Source: a virus. Taken from it: a stretch of DNA of 63,673 nucleotides. Below the pieces are notes generated by a model. It made no database searches. It had not been told where the DNA came from and was given only the letters and a program-made list of their open reading frames with translations. Positions 43,762-52,371 of this stretch are shown here, piece after piece (positions within the stretch are counted from its first letter, which is position 1; every line of letters begins with the position of its first letter). The stretch spans positions 1 to 63,673 of the IMG/VR virus record IMGVR_UViG_3300031251_000020; one strand, 5' to 3'. Position numbers and translations under genes: made by a program.

Positions 43762-45285
43762 TTACTCCCTGAACATGTCCAGTAATTCCGTCTGCATGTT
43801 CTGGCTGTTGATCAGCAGACTGTAGATCCGCTTCTCAGCGGCCGTCGACTGCAGATGGATGTACTGTTGCTTGCGCGTCTGCCCGACACGTCGGATGCGC
43901 GCGTTCGCTTGATCATAGATCTCGAGCGACGTGATCGGCCCGAACCAGACAATCGTGTCGGCAGCAGTCAACGTAAGTCCATGCGCCATCACTTGAGGAT
44001 GGGCGTTGATGATCTCGTACTGCGGCGTGTTCTGGAACGCGTGAAAGATCTCGCCACGTTTACCTGCCGAGGTATCGCCCGACACGGACACGACGTCATA
44101 GCCGCCTTTCTTCATGGCGGCCTCGAGCCCGGCGAGCGCATGCTTGAACGCCGAGAACACAATTACCTTGCCTTGCTTGGCGGCAAGTATGTCCATCAAC
44201 GCCTGCAGGCGGGCATCGTTGTCGAGCTGCACGACAGTGCCCTTGTTGTCGTAGACGTAGCCGAGCGAGATCTGCAGGAGCTTGTTCAGCGCAGCGCCGG
44301 CGTTGGCCGCCGTGATCGCCTGTCCGTTGACCATACCGAAACAGTGCTTGCGCATCTCTTCATAGATCGTCTTCTGGCGCGCGCCCATGTCGACGTCGAT
44401 GCGCCGGGAGATGTATTGCGGCAGCTCCGTGACGTCCTCCAGCGCGAACCGCACGCTGGGCTGCAGCACCTTGTACGCCTGTTCGTTTGCATCCGGCCGC
44501 GGCACCCACTTGAACGCCGTGACCTTGTACATGAGCTGCTCACGGAACCGGCCGAAGCGCATCGGCACGGTGTGCGGCGTCACGATCTTGGCCTGCCCGT
44601 ACACGTCGGTCGGCGCGTGCGGTGTCGGGGCGCCGGTCAGCCCGTACACTCTTTCGCGGGTGTCGGCGAGTTTCTTCATGAGCTTCGATCGGTCGGTGGC
44701 GTTGCGATAGACAGCTAGCTCGTCTAGGCACAACACGTCGATGTCGGGCCGCTTCGTCAGCTCCTCGTATATGGTTCCGACGCCGTCATGGTTGATGATG
44801 TAGATGTCGGCGTCGCGCGCCAGCGCTTCGAGGCGCTTGGCTCGGGTGCCGTAAACGACCTCGCATTTGAGGTGCGGCACAAAATCAAACGCTTCGCGCA
44901 GCCATGTGAATTTGAGCGTGGACAAAGGTGCCACGATCAACATTTTGTTGGCCTGCTTCAGTCGTTTAAGCGCATCGAACGCCCACAACATGCAGACGCT
45001 TTTTCCGACCCCCATGCCAGACAATACATAGGCACGCTTGTTTTCAGTGAGAAGTTCGACTGTTTCTTTTTGTACCTCAAACGGTGGCTTACCTTCTGGG
45101 TGCGGAAAATTGTAGTACAATGTGACAGGCGACGGCGCGTCAATGCCGAGATTGCGCAGCATAATTACGCTACCGAGATCGTGTTTGATCGTACCTACGT
45201 CTGCGCCAGTCGACTTAAAATCGGGAAATAGGTTAATAATATCGGAGCGTGCTGGCACAGAGAGGTAGTGTTCTGCTTCGATCAT
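43762..45285 (-). CDS. SNF2-like superfamily 2 helicase
   Basis: 507 aa. Walker A SGMGVGKS (residues 89-96), motif II LCLDELA (186-192, DELA replacing DEAH), YGLTGAPTP as motif III, KVIVFSAFKHALAGLEAAMK as motif IV region, and DQANARIRRVGQTRKQ as motif VI, the SNF2-type Q..RI.R.GQ signature. Found in many phage replication modules; may remodel forks or restart replication. Start ATG 45285 overlaps the HNH gene stop by four bases. Confidence 0.88.
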   Translation of the reverse strand: MIEAEHYLSVPARSDIINLFPDFKSTGADVGTIKHDLGSVIMLRNLGIDAPSPVTLYYNFPHPEGKPPFEVQKETVELLTENKRAYVLSGMGVGKSVCMLWAFDALKRLKQANKMLIVAPLSTLKFTWLREAFDFVPHLKCEVVYGTRAKRLEALARDADIYIINHDGVGTIYEELTKRPDIDVLCLDELAVYRNATDRSKLMKKLADTRERVYGLTGAPTPHAPTDVYGQAKIVTPHTVPMRFGRFREQLMYKVTAFKWVPRPDANEQAYKVLQPSVRFALEDVTELPQYISRRIDVDMGARQKTIYEEMRKHCFGMVNGQAITAANAGAALNKLLQISLGYVYDNKGTVVQLDNDARLQALMDILAAKQGKVIVFSAFKHALAGLEAAMKKGGYDVVSVSGDTSAGKRGEIFHAFQNTPQYEIINAHPQVMAHGLTLTAADTIVWFGPITSLEIYDQANARIRRVGQTRKQQYIHLQSTAAEKRIYSLLINSQNMQTELLDMFRE

Positions 45286-45755
45286 GGTAGGTGTTTCCAG
45301 CGGAGGCGGTTGCGGATTTTATGTATCGTTCCGCGCGATACATTGTACTGTGGTGCGAGTATTGTATCCGATCGCCCATCTGCTCGAATGGCAAGGACTT
45401 GCGCCTCTGTCAGTTTAGCATACGTGCAGCGGGCGCCGTATTGATGGCGATCTTTCTGAATTTTGTCTTGCATGTTGGCGGAGACATCTCCAAGCCAGAG
45501 ATGCTTCGGGTTGACACAGCGCGGATTGTCGCCCATCGGACAGTCGTGCAACACTTGTTTGCCTGCAGGGACAGAACCATGATGGAGGGTCCACGACACA
45601 CGATGCGCAAATTCCCAACCGCGTCCGCGTGGGCCGATCCCCAGCTTGCCGTAGCCTTTCTTGTCAACGGCTGCGCGCCAAGGCCAACAGTCGTTTGGAG
45701 CGCCGCGCGTGACCTTGTTCCAGAAACGAACGTCAAGGGGGGCAGTGTGTCCCAT
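45282..45755 (-). CDS. HNH endonuclease
   Basis: 157 aa from a perfect dyad leader (TACCTTGCTAGGTAACACATG, five paired bases). N-terminus FWNKVTRGAPNDCWPWRAAV, AHRVSWTLHHGSVPAGKQVL, then HDCPMGDNPRCVNPKHLWLG: the classic phage HNH with C-W-xW, HR.SW...G, H.C..C.NP.HL. The C-terminus has a helix-turn-helix-like AQVLAIRADGRSDTILAPQY. Likely homing endonuclease. Confidence 0.9.
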   Translation of the reverse strand: MGHTAPLDVRFWNKVTRGAPNDCWPWRAAVDKKGYGKLGIGPRGRGWEFAHRVSWTLHHGSVPAGKQVLHDCPMGDNPRCVNPKHLWLGDVSANMQDKIQKDRHQYGARCTYAKLTEAQVLAIRADGRSDTILAPQYNVSRGTIHKIRNRLRWKHLP

Positions 45756-45762
45756 GTGTTAC

Positions 45763-46077
45763 CTAGCAAGGTACGCGAGCACTAGCACGAGCAAGCCAGC
45801 GACGTAGAGCTTCAAGGCTACTCGGCCCGCAGACCACAAATACGGCTGCGCCGCTCGCCAGCATGCGGAGCGCGCACTCGCGCTGTCTTGGGGTAAGATG
45901 TTCATTGCTACTCGCTTTCGTCTCGATGTAGAGCGCGTGACCTGCCACGCAGCAGTTGAAGTCGAGCCCTGATTTGCCGAAGCCGCTCGGGACCGGCATG
46001 TCATAGTACGTCATCGGCGTCGCGTTCAGCAGCGTCTTGACCTTGGCTTTGATCTTTCCCTCGGGGGTCATTTTCAT
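45763..46077 (-). CDS. VRR-NUC domain nuclease
   Basis: 104 aa, the complete small stand-alone VRR-NUC. Active-site pattern: SGLDFNCCVAGHALYIETKA gives D39...E52-x-K54. PVPSGFGKSG is the usual upstream loop. A PD-(D/E)XK-type resolvase-like nuclease acting on branched DNA or in replication/repair, next to the SNF2 helicase and the Cas4-like nuclease. Confidence 0.85.
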   Translation of the reverse strand: MKMTPEGKIKAKVKTLLNATPMTYYDMPVPSGFGKSGLDFNCCVAGHALYIETKASSNEHLTPRQRECALRMLASGAAVFVVCGPSSLEALRRWLARASARVPC

Positions 46078-46262
46078 CTTTCAAATGAAAAATTGAATAA
46101 AGTGTGAGCGCTCATACACATGCCGACGGTGAAGAGAAATATGCCTAGCATGCTGTCTCCCTGCGGTAGTGGATCAAACGAGTTCAACACTTCAGCCGCA
46201 AAAAAGCCTGTTGTTAGGCCACCAACCGCGCAAGTGTATCGGTTGGAATGTTCGACAGTCAT
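46074..46262 (-). CDS. Small membrane protein, 62 aa
   Basis: ATG 46262 overlaps the upstream stop (ATGA). Product MTVEHSNRYTCAVGGLTTGF, then DSMLGIFLFTVGMCMSAHTL. Two hydrophobic segments. Its end overlaps the VRR-NUC start by four bases. Unknown function. Confidence 0.55.
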   Translation of the reverse strand: MTVEHSNRYTCAVGGLTTGFFAAEVLNSFDPLPQGDSMLGIFLFTVGMCMSAHTLFNFSFER

Positions 46263-46990
46263 CGCGGCGACCCCTTTCCATGAAACGCGCAGCTCGTGAC
46301 AGGACACCAGCTCTTGCACAATCCGCTCGGCTTCGCAGGAAACGTGAACGTCGTGCAGGCGTGCTCGTACTGCTCAAGCTCGGGCCACAGATGGTTCCAC
46401 AGCAACACGATGTCGGCGCGGGTGAACATGATGTCGGTCTGGGCATGATTGCCGAGCCAGACGTAGCGGGTCGCGACTTTCTGCACCTGCGGATACGCAG
46501 CAAACACCCACGCCGCCATCAAGCCGAGCTGAGTAGCGTCTTCTACGATTTTACCCGTTTTGTAGTCGATGGCGATGGCAGCGTCGCCCAACACTTTAAC
46601 GACGTCGCACTTGGCTCGATACCAGACGCCTTTGTCAAAATAGTCGCACGCCGAGAAATCACGCCGCAGCGCCGCCTTCTGCTCAACCAGCAGGATCGTG
46701 CCGGGCGGCACGTAGGCTAGGATCTTCAACGCTTCTGGCTCGAAATGAGCGATCGCGGGCGGCAGGGGCACGCCCTTACTAACGCGCAGTTCCATCGCCT
46801 TGTGCACTTCGTTACCGAACTTGAGGGCTTCGCCTTCTTCCTCGGAAAAGTTTTTCGCAAGATCCACTTCGTAGTGTTTCTTCGGACAGTTGCGGTAGTT
46901 CTTCAAGCGAGAGTAAGACCAAGTAAACGGCTTCGCCTGCGCGGCCTGACCGTTCGCGTATGTGGTTGTCGTCTTGAACGGCAAAGCCAT
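46259..46990 (-). CDS. Cas4/RecB-like PD-(D/E)XK nuclease with Fe-S-type cysteines
   Basis: 243 aa. FTWSYSRLKNYRNCPKKHYE is the RecB/Cas4 start with Cys35; G-x-x-x-H follows (GNEVHKAM). Catalytic residues are D129 and the IDYKTGK motif (D142, K144). Cys225, Cys229 and Cys234 (LCKSWCPVTSC) complete a four-Cys cluster as in Fe-S Cas4/AddB nucleases. Likely 5'-3' or single-strand exonuclease in phage recombination/replication. Starts after a perfect dyad (ACCTGCGTAGGT). Confidence 0.85.
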   Translation of the reverse strand: MALPFKTTTTYANGQAAQAKPFTWSYSRLKNYRNCPKKHYEVDLAKNFSEEEGEALKFGNEVHKAMELRVSKGVPLPPAIAHFEPEALKILAYVPPGTILLVEQKAALRRDFSACDYFDKGVWYRAKCDVVKVLGDAAIAIDYKTGKIVEDATQLGLMAAWVFAAYPQVQKVATRYVWLGNHAQTDIMFTRADIVLLWNHLWPELEQYEHACTTFTFPAKPSGLCKSWCPVTSCAFHGKGSPR

Positions 46991-46995
46991 GAGAG

Positions 46996-47325
46996 TTACC
47001 TACGCAGGTGTCGGCGGGTTCGCCGGTTAAGGATCTTGTTGTACTGGCTCATGATCTCGTCGATCGGCCCGACCAACAGCCGGAACGATGCGACGAGAGT
47101 TGTCGACGGAAACTCCTCTTGATCGTCCTCCAGCGCCCCGATCTCGCCGGTGCGCCGGTCCGTCCAGCCAACATAGACCTTTCGATTTGCCGGGTCGATG
47201 TGAAGCTGGATGTCGTACAGGGGAAAGTCGTGATGTTCCCGCACGAAGCGATCCCAGCCCATGTGAGCGAAAAACCTCTCCAGAGGCCGAGGAGTGGAGA
47301 TGTTGATCGTCACTAGGTCGATCAC
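46996..47325 (-). CDS. Hypothetical protein, 109 aa
   Basis: Product MIDLVTINISTPRPLERFFA, HIDPANRKVYVGWTDRRTGE, then FPSTTLVASFRLLVGPIDEI. Looks like a folded alpha/beta domain. Overlaps the upstream gene by four bases. Not recognised. Confidence 0.55.
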   Translation of the reverse strand: MIDLVTINISTPRPLERFFAHMGWDRFVREHHDFPLYDIQLHIDPANRKVYVGWTDRRTGEIGALEDDQEEFPSTTLVASFRLLVGPIDEIMSQYNKILNRRTRRHLRR

Positions 47326-47708
47326 TTTTTCGCGGTTGTCTTCCGTGCCCAGCCGCGCCGCTTGACCTGCGCGACGAGCTTGGGGATCAACACGACCATC
47401 GCCTTGCCGCGCTTGATCTGCTGGCGAAACCTACTCGTGCACGACACGCAATCGCAACCGATGTACGACTTCATGGTCATTGCCGCGTTGGTTCCCCAGT
47501 GAGCTCTGGCTCTCGTCGGCGTGAACCAACGGCAACCGGAGTAGACCACGAAACCTTCCGGATTGTACTTGGTCGGTTTTTGCCTGACGGCGTAAATCGG
47601 ATAGCCGTAGTCTTCCTTGCGGATGATGACGTCTTTGTCTTCCGCCACCTGTTTTCTCTTGAAGCGATACAAATAAAGCTCAACCGCATCGCGATGTAAA
47701 TACTTCAT
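47322..47708 (-). CDS. Hypothetical Cys-containing basic protein, 128 aa
   Basis: Product MKYLHRDAVELYLYRFKRKQ, then YSGCRWFTPTRARAHWGTNA, MKSYIGCDCVSCTSRFRQQI and a Lys/Arg-rich end. Cysteines at YSGC and GCDCVSC may bind zinc. Not recognised. Adjacent to DNA polymerase. Confidence 0.55.
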   Translation of the reverse strand: MKYLHRDAVELYLYRFKRKQVAEDKDVIIRKEDYGYPIYAVRQKPTKYNPEGFVVYSGCRWFTPTRARAHWGTNAAMTMKSYIGCDCVSCTSRFRQQIKRGKAMVVLIPKLVAQVKRRGWARKTTAKK

Positions 47709-47724
47709 ATAACCCTCCTGTTGA

Positions 47725-49653
47725 TCAGCCTTTCGTCTTGCCGTAACACTTGCCGATGCCCACTTCGCAGTTCAAGGGGATCGTCGGCATCCACACTGGC
47801 GGCTTGCGCATTTCCTGCTCGAGCAGCAGCTTTACCGTCGGCGCGCACTCGTCCGGGCAGACATAAGCCAACTCGTCGTGCGCTTGAAGCGCCAACCTCG
47901 CTAGGTAATTAGCCGCCAGCACGTCCTTCAGTCTAAGGGCAACGTCCATCGTGATGATCCGGGCCAGTGCCTGCACAATGTTTTCGAGCAGCTTGCCGCC
48001 GTAGAGGCGCTTGATGCGGTTGCCGTACAGGAAGATCCATTCGCCTGTGAGGGCGGAGCGATGTAAATTGCGGTAATGAAGGCACAGCCCGCTGGGCAGC
48101 ACGATCTTCTCGAACATGATCCGCACGGGGCCGAGCATGAAGTCCGTGCTCGGGTTGGTCATGGCCGGGATGACGACGTTCAACAAGTAAGGCCACATGC
48201 CGGAGATTTTGTGCTTGTCGCTGCGGTAGATGTTCACGTGGCGCATGGCGTCGGCGTTGCTCAACACGATCTGCACGCCAGCCTGCTCCATAGACAGATG
48301 CTTGACGCTGGCTTGGTATTTGCGCCAGCCCACTTGAAACTGGCAGCTCAGCATGCCGGTCTTGCCGCAGAAGCGTTCGCCCACGGTCGCTCTCGTCACA
48401 GGATAGCCGAACCACTTTGTCGCCTGCGTAGAATACGGATCGCCACCGAGCCGCAGTTCTTCCAGCAGGTCGAGCTGACCGCACAGCTCCGCGCACACTC
48501 GGAGCTCGATCTGGGCTTCATCGCCGGCCACGATCGATTTACCTGCCGGGGCAACGATGCTCTCGCGCAGCATGGCCCGCGGGCGCTTCCTAGAGGGCCG
48601 GGAGAGGTTCTGCTGGTTCCATTTCCAGTCGCCCGACAGGCGATGCGTGTGGGCCCCGGAGGGCTTCAGGGCCACGGGAAACACGTTGTCGCCCCAAGCC
48701 GGGTAGTGCAGCCCAGCCGCATTGATGAACCGCTCCGTACGGGTTTCCTCGATCGTCGACTTGATGCCCAGCCGGGCCGCCGTGATGGTCTGAACCGCCA
48801 GATCAGGATGGTCGAGCAGCTCTTTCATCCCTTCGTCCGTCTTGGCGAACGCCCATGTGACTTGTTGCGTCTGCAAGGATATCTTTGTCGGCGGCGTGAC
48901 GCCCATGCCTTGCAGGATTTCGGCAAATTTGTCGTTCGACATGAGCGAGCCGATCGACTGGGCCTTCATCTCAGGAGTCGACACGTCGAGGCCGGCAGCC
49001 TGCAGCACCTGATCCTTCTCCAGCTTCACCTGCAGCAGATGCTCGCGCAGCACCGGCACGTCGAGCTTGAACTGCGGCTCGAGCGCCATGCGGTGCACCA
49101 TGTCGTTGAGGTGCAACTCCGATGCCGGCATGGAGGGAAGCAGTTTCAGAAGGCTGCCCCAGCAGAGCTCGGCGTCTTGGCAACTGTACGCGGCGTATTC
49201 ATCGTAGAAGCCGGCGTTGATGATGTCCTGCCGCCGCATGTTGGCGACCTTGTGTATGGTACTGCCCTTGCGCCCGACGCCGAGGTAATTGGCCATGCTG
49301 TCGAGATCGTGCCGCGGCAGCACGTGGCCCAGAAGGGCCCGGGACAGCGCCAGCGTGTCGATGTAGAAGCCGAACACGGCACCGTGCCGGAACGATGCGA
49401 TGCCGCCGTCAAAGAGCACGTTGTGGGCGATGAAGCAGATCTTCTTCAGGTCACCCAGCGAGGTAATGAACCGGCCGATGTCGGGGCCGTCGATCCAGAA
49501 TGTCTTCTCGCCGTTGATCTTCCACGCTGCGCCGATCTCCTCGAAGCGGGGATCTAGGATATAGGACGGCGGGTCCATTACTCGCAGAGAATACTTCTCC
49601 TTCGGGGAGTAGTAACTTTCCCAGTCGCCGATGACGTACGTCCAGTTGCTCAT
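47725..49653 (-). CDS. Family A DNA polymerase with 3'-5' exonuclease
   Basis: 642 aa from ATG 49653, which overlaps the upstream stop (ATGA). Exonuclease: VIGDWES (D10, E12), IAHNVLFDGG, and YAAYSCQDAELCW. Polymerase: motif A near residue 376 (GDEAQIELRVCAEL), motif B RFCGKTGMLSCQFQVG and motif C LQAHDELAY near residue 587. The O-helix has F in place of the usual Tyr-Gly, and motif A DEAQIELR replaces D-Y-S-Q-I-E-L-R. T7-like size class. Main replicative polymerase with the primase-helicase of 37761-40826. Confidence 0.93.
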   Translation of the reverse strand: MSNWTYVIGDWESYYSPKEKYSLRVMDPPSYILDPRFEEIGAAWKINGEKTFWIDGPDIGRFITSLGDLKKICFIAHNVLFDGGIASFRHGAVFGFYIDTLALSRALLGHVLPRHDLDSMANYLGVGRKGSTIHKVANMRRQDIINAGFYDEYAAYSCQDAELCWGSLLKLLPSMPASELHLNDMVHRMALEPQFKLDVPVLREHLLQVKLEKDQVLQAAGLDVSTPEMKAQSIGSLMSNDKFAEILQGMGVTPPTKISLQTQQVTWAFAKTDEGMKELLDHPDLAVQTITAARLGIKSTIEETRTERFINAAGLHYPAWGDNVFPVALKPSGAHTHRLSGDWKWNQQNLSRPSRKRPRAMLRESIVAPAGKSIVAGDEAQIELRVCAELCGQLDLLEELRLGGDPYSTQATKWFGYPVTRATVGERFCGKTGMLSCQFQVGWRKYQASVKHLSMEQAGVQIVLSNADAMRHVNIYRSDKHKISGMWPYLLNVVIPAMTNPSTDFMLGPVRIMFEKIVLPSGLCLHYRNLHRSALTGEWIFLYGNRIKRLYGGKLLENIVQALARIITMDVALRLKDVLAANYLARLALQAHDELAYVCPDECAPTVKLLLEQEMRKPPVWMPTIPLNCEVGIGKCYGKTKG

Positions 49654-49775
49654 CGGCGTGCCTCGAGTTCTTTCTCCAACTTCTCTATGCGTCGCAATGC
49701 GCCCCCAATAACATACATGTGCGCCACCTGCATGGTGACCAACCAAACGATAATTATTATCCACCCACCGTTCAT
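49650..49775 (-). CDS. 41-aa membrane micro-protein
   Basis: ATG 49775 and TGA 49650 overlap neighbours on both sides (ATGA). MNGGWIIIIVWLVTMQVAHM is a membrane segment; the tail RRIEKLEKELEARR is a charged helix. Too short for most gene finders but perfectly placed in the operon. Confidence 0.55.
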   Translation of the reverse strand: MNGGWIIIIVWLVTMQVAHMYVIGGALRRIEKLEKELEARR

Positions 49776-50020
49776 GAGCGCATCTCGCGCAACCTGACAA
49801 TCTTGAAGCCCTTGCCGAAACTGCGGCGATACTCTTCAGCCAGCTCGCGTGTTGAGAAAAACGGGCCGTCGCCATAGTCGCCGCTGCCGTGGATCGAGCG
49901 CATTTGCTCGTGCATGATCACATAGACTTCCAACACTTTAGGTCGTGTAGGTGCTGCAGGTCCGCAGTTCATGTAGCACGGCCCTTTCCCACAATCGAAA
50001 CAGTCAACTTGATCGCTCAT
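49772..50020 (-). CDS. Small Cys-rich protein, 82 aa
   Basis: ATG 50020 overlaps the upstream stop. N-terminal DQVDCFDCGKGPCYMNCGPA has four cysteines in C..C....C...C spacing, a probable zinc site. The rest is VYVIMHEQMRSIHGSGDYGD, then a helix. Unknown function. Confidence 0.55.
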   Translation of the reverse strand: MSDQVDCFDCGKGPCYMNCGPAAPTRPKVLEVYVIMHEQMRSIHGSGDYGDGPFFSTRELAEEYRRSFGKGFKIVRLREMRS

Positions 50021-50232
50021 GACCGCATCATCCCCAACAACCGTGTCTTGATGATCTTCTTCACCATCACGTCGTCGACCTGCCCAAAGTGAAAGCCGAT
50101 GTCGAGTGTGCTCCCGTCGCCAAACAGGGCTGTCACGATCTTGTGCCTGCCGCCGTTGAACCATCGGATCTCGATGGCCCCAGCTTCAAGCAAAGCCCGC
50201 TTGGCAGCCTGTTTGGCTTTGCGGGACATCAC
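50017..50232 (-). CDS. HicA-like small basic protein, 71 aa
   Basis: Product MMSRKAKQAAKRALLEAGAI, then EIRWFNGGRHKIVTALFGDG. The sequence G(A)xEIRWxxGGRHK resembles the dsRNA-binding fold of HicA-type proteins, but without the catalytic His in a clear GHHxKF context, so it is only a shape similarity. Overlaps both neighbours by four bases. Confidence 0.45.
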   Translation of the reverse strand: MMSRKAKQAAKRALLEAGAIEIRWFNGGRHKIVTALFGDGSTLDIGFHFGQVDDVMVKKIIKTRLLGMMRS

Positions 50233-50450
50233 ACGACGCTTACGACGACGCTGGTCGCGGGCTTGCGCCGGGTCGGCAGCGCGCCGACGAAGCGCCGGAG
50301 CAGCTCGGCCCGGCTTAGCTGCATGCGGTCGCAGTAAGCGTCGAACTTCTTCGCCGTGCTCGTGCGCATGCGGAACGACCGGATGATGTCGAAGTCCCCA
50401 GCCGTGCGACGGCGCAGCGGCATCTTGCCTCGACCCTTTTCCTTAGCCAT
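50229..50450 (-). CDS. Putative ribbon-helix-helix DNA-binding protein, 73 aa
   Basis: RSFRMRTSTAKKFDAYCDRM followed by QLSRAELLRRFV fits a ribbon-helix-helix (beta strand FRMRT, helix A, S-R-A-E helix B). N-terminus is Lys/Arg-rich. Preceded by a promoter at 50495-50523 and two leader dyads, so it could be an autoregulated transcription factor for the operon. A candidate for the protein reading one of the repeated motifs of this genome (inference). Confidence 0.55.
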   Translation of the reverse strand: MAKEKGRGKMPLRRRTAGDFDIIRSFRMRTSTAKKFDAYCDRMQLSRAELLRRFVGALPTRRKPATSVVVSVV

Positions 50451-50494
50451 GAATTACCTCTCGTGTTTACCTGTTCAGGTGACAAGTGTTACCT

Positions 50495-50523
50495 AATGTA
50501 GGTATTGTTTATGGGCCTGTCAA
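50495..50523 (-). promoter_or_regulatory. Probable sigma70 promoter with dyad
   Basis: Minus strand: TTGACA (50523-50518), 17-nt spacer, TACATT (50500-50495). The -10 lies inside the dyad TACCTAATGTAGGTA, and a second dyad (ACCTGAACAGGT) follows at ~50478-50467 before the gene at 50450. A repressor binding the dyad would block this promoter. Confidence 0.55.
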
Positions 50524-50751
50524 TAGGGAACGTGGCAGTATTTGCCAGTCCCAAATACGTATCTCTTGGCGGCGTGTCGGGAAGCTCTGCCTTGGGTACA
50601 GACGGCACGGCTGACTTACGAACAACATGCTTAGTCTAGTGTTGAGTAGGTCCGGGAAAAAACTTTCCTCTTCGACCACACCGTCTAAAAAATACTTACC
50701 GTGACCGGCATACCAATATCCGACACGCCAACACACTAATTGCGTAGCCAT
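50509..50751 (-). CDS. WDHL-family small protein 2 (80 aa)
   Basis: Product MATQLVCWRVGYWYAGHGKY, ending LYPRQSFPTRRQEIRIWDWQ plus a unique nine-residue tail. CWRVGYW matches the N-terminal WWR.xY motif and LYP...PTRR.EI.IWD the C-terminal motif. Its 3' end overlaps the promoter at 50495. Confidence 0.65.
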   Translation of the reverse strand: MATQLVCWRVGYWYAGHGKYFLDGVVEEESFFPDLLNTRLSMLFVSQPCRLYPRQSFPTRRQEIRIWDWQILPRSLLTGP

Positions 50752-51041
50752 CCGACCCTCTTCGGCTTGGCCGATGTGGCGTTCAAATCCAGCACCGCTC
50801 GCACCCGCTGCACGCTGGCGAGCGCCTTCACTTGGGCCTGCAGCGCGCCCTCACGTAGCTCCGCCGCACTCTCTCGGGCGGACACATTGGCCTCCCGCTC
50901 GGCCACGGCATGCTCGCGGGCAGAGACTTCCTCCGCGGCACGCTCGAGAAAGTCGCCGATCTTGGCTGTTTCGGCGGGGCTGATCTGCCGGAACTGGACG
51001 CGCAGGATGGCGTCAATGGCATCGCGAATTTCTGACATCAT
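50736..51041 (-). CDS. Coiled-coil protein, ~101 aa
   Basis: Product MMSEIRDAIDAILRVQFRQI, then a long coiled coil (AEEVSAREHAVAEREANVSA, AELREGALQAQVKALASV) with a basic tip. The first or second ATG may be used. Overlaps both neighbours. Unknown function. Confidence 0.55.
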   Translation of the reverse strand: MMSEIRDAIDAILRVQFRQISPAETAKIGDFLERAAEEVSAREHAVAEREANVSARESAAELREGALQAQVKALASVQRVRAVLDLNATSAKPKRVGWLRN

Positions 51042-51298
51042 TCGTCCTCCGTCAATTCAACGTCGAGATTACTGTCGACAGACAGTGTGACTGCGGGAGA
51101 GATCGACACATCCGGCAGATCGGGGTCGTCGAAGCTACAGTCGCTGATCGTGATGTCGTCGAACTCTCCGTCAGGCAGTTCGGCTGTGCCGCCATCCATC
51201 GCACGCCATAAGGTACGTGCCTCTTCAACGGACGAAGCCTTGATGTAAGCCGTCGCCTCGATGGTGATCTCGGCTCGGTAAAGTTTCTTCTCTGGCAT
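51038..51298 (-). CDS. Acidic protein, 86 aa
   Basis: Product MPEKKLYRAEITIEATAYIK followed by ASSVEEARTLWRAMDGGTAE and a strongly acidic tail (CSFDDPDLPDVSISP ... ELTEDE). The YRAEITIEATAYI(K)ASSVEEA start is a common small phage domain. An acidic DNA-mimic-like character is possible but unproven. Confidence 0.6.
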   Translation of the reverse strand: MPEKKLYRAEITIEATAYIKASSVEEARTLWRAMDGGTAELPDGEFDDITISDCSFDDPDLPDVSISPAVTLSVDSNLDVELTEDE

Positions 51299-51301
51299 GT
51301 G

Positions 51302-51505
51302 TTACTCCTCTGTGATGCCGGCCGCTTCGGCATCGGCTATAGCTATGTTGACTTGGTCAAGAAGCGAAACGCCGGTCGTGACCGACGATCCTGTTGATTG
51401 GACACGCACTAGAGCTAAAGTCGCGTGGGGATTTTTCACTACTTCCTTCAACGCTTTGAGCATAGCGCGCGCAGCGTAAGGGGCGAGCGGAGCGAGTGTA
51501 GGCAT
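51302..51505 (-). CDS. Hypothetical protein, 67 aa
   Basis: ATG 51505 follows a leader variant (GAGGTAACGCTTATG). Product MPTLAPLAPYAARAMLKALK, then HATLALVRVQSTGSSVTTGV. Mixed alpha/beta. Unknown. Confidence 0.5.
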   Translation of the reverse strand: MPTLAPLAPYAARAMLKALKEVVKNPHATLALVRVQSTGSSVTTGVSLLDQVNIAIADAEAAGITEE

Positions 51506-51564
51506 AAGCGTTACCTCTTCGGGTTTGTCGCGCACTCCGCAGCGAAGATGCTGCGCGCGACTGG

Positions 51565-52353
51565 TTAAATATCAACGATCGGATCGAAGCGCTGCGGCCA
51601 GTCCGAGTAGCTAACTTGCTTGACGTCAGCCAGCATCATGCTCACCGCCGCGTTCTGCTTGGGTGCGTCGGGAAGCATGAGCCCTTCCGATATGATCTGG
51701 TTGGCACGCTGGATGCCGGGGAGCATTTCCTCCGGCACCGGCCGGCGCGAGGCCGACGACGGTTTGGCAAGTCTGCGTGCCAGCGCTGGATCGTACTTGC
51801 TGATCAGCGGCACGAGACCAGGCAGCAGGCTCCTCGCATGCAGCCTGTCGCCCTTGTCGCAGAACTCGTTGATCCAGTTGAACACGGCGCGCACGAGGCC
51901 GTAGTTGGTGGCGCTCACCATCCACTCGCGAATATTCTCGTGGATCTGATCGACGAGCTTCGGACAAACATCGTCGTGCAGCTTGGGACTGTTGCCGGCC
52001 CATCGGGGGAAGCGGCCGACTTGGTTATCCAGCCAACCGAACACTACAGATGCGTTACTGCCGCCGAACTCATACAGCGGACTGTCGGACGATGCTTGCC
52101 ATCGCTGCTTGGGAAGGTCGATGCGGCAAACATAGGAGGAAGAGTACATGCGGCCGCCGTAATGCCGCTCCACCTGCAGTGACAGTTCCCGCTGATCCGG
52201 TGGCAGGATCGTTCGCCGCCACTGGCCGATGTCGATATCGGTCTTGCGGATCAGGTTGTTGTGCTTCATGGCGAGCTTGGCGATCTGAAGTCGGATCGCT
52301 TCGCTGTCCAGACCGTTGAATGCTGTCGTGTACTTCGGACCGTGACTTGACAT
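51565..52353 (-). CDS. Hypothetical protein, 262 aa
   Basis: ATG from a leader variant (GAGGTAACACATATG). Product MSSHGPKYTTAFNGLDSEAI, HYGGRMYSSSYVCRIDLPKQ, VRAVFNWINEFCDKGDRLHA, then LPGIQRANQIISEGLMLPDA. No recognised motif. It lies directly downstream of the WDHL cluster and the VWA gene in transcription order, so it may belong to the same functional block. Confidence 0.6.
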   Translation of the reverse strand: MSSHGPKYTTAFNGLDSEAIRLQIAKLAMKHNNLIRKTDIDIGQWRRTILPPDQRELSLQVERHYGGRMYSSSYVCRIDLPKQRWQASSDSPLYEFGGSNASVVFGWLDNQVGRFPRWAGNSPKLHDDVCPKLVDQIHENIREWMVSATNYGLVRAVFNWINEFCDKGDRLHARSLLPGLVPLISKYDPALARRLAKPSSASRRPVPEEMLPGIQRANQIISEGLMLPDAPKQNAAVSMMLADVKQVSYSDWPQRFDPIVDI

Positions 52354-52371
52354 ATGTGTTACCTCGTTGGG

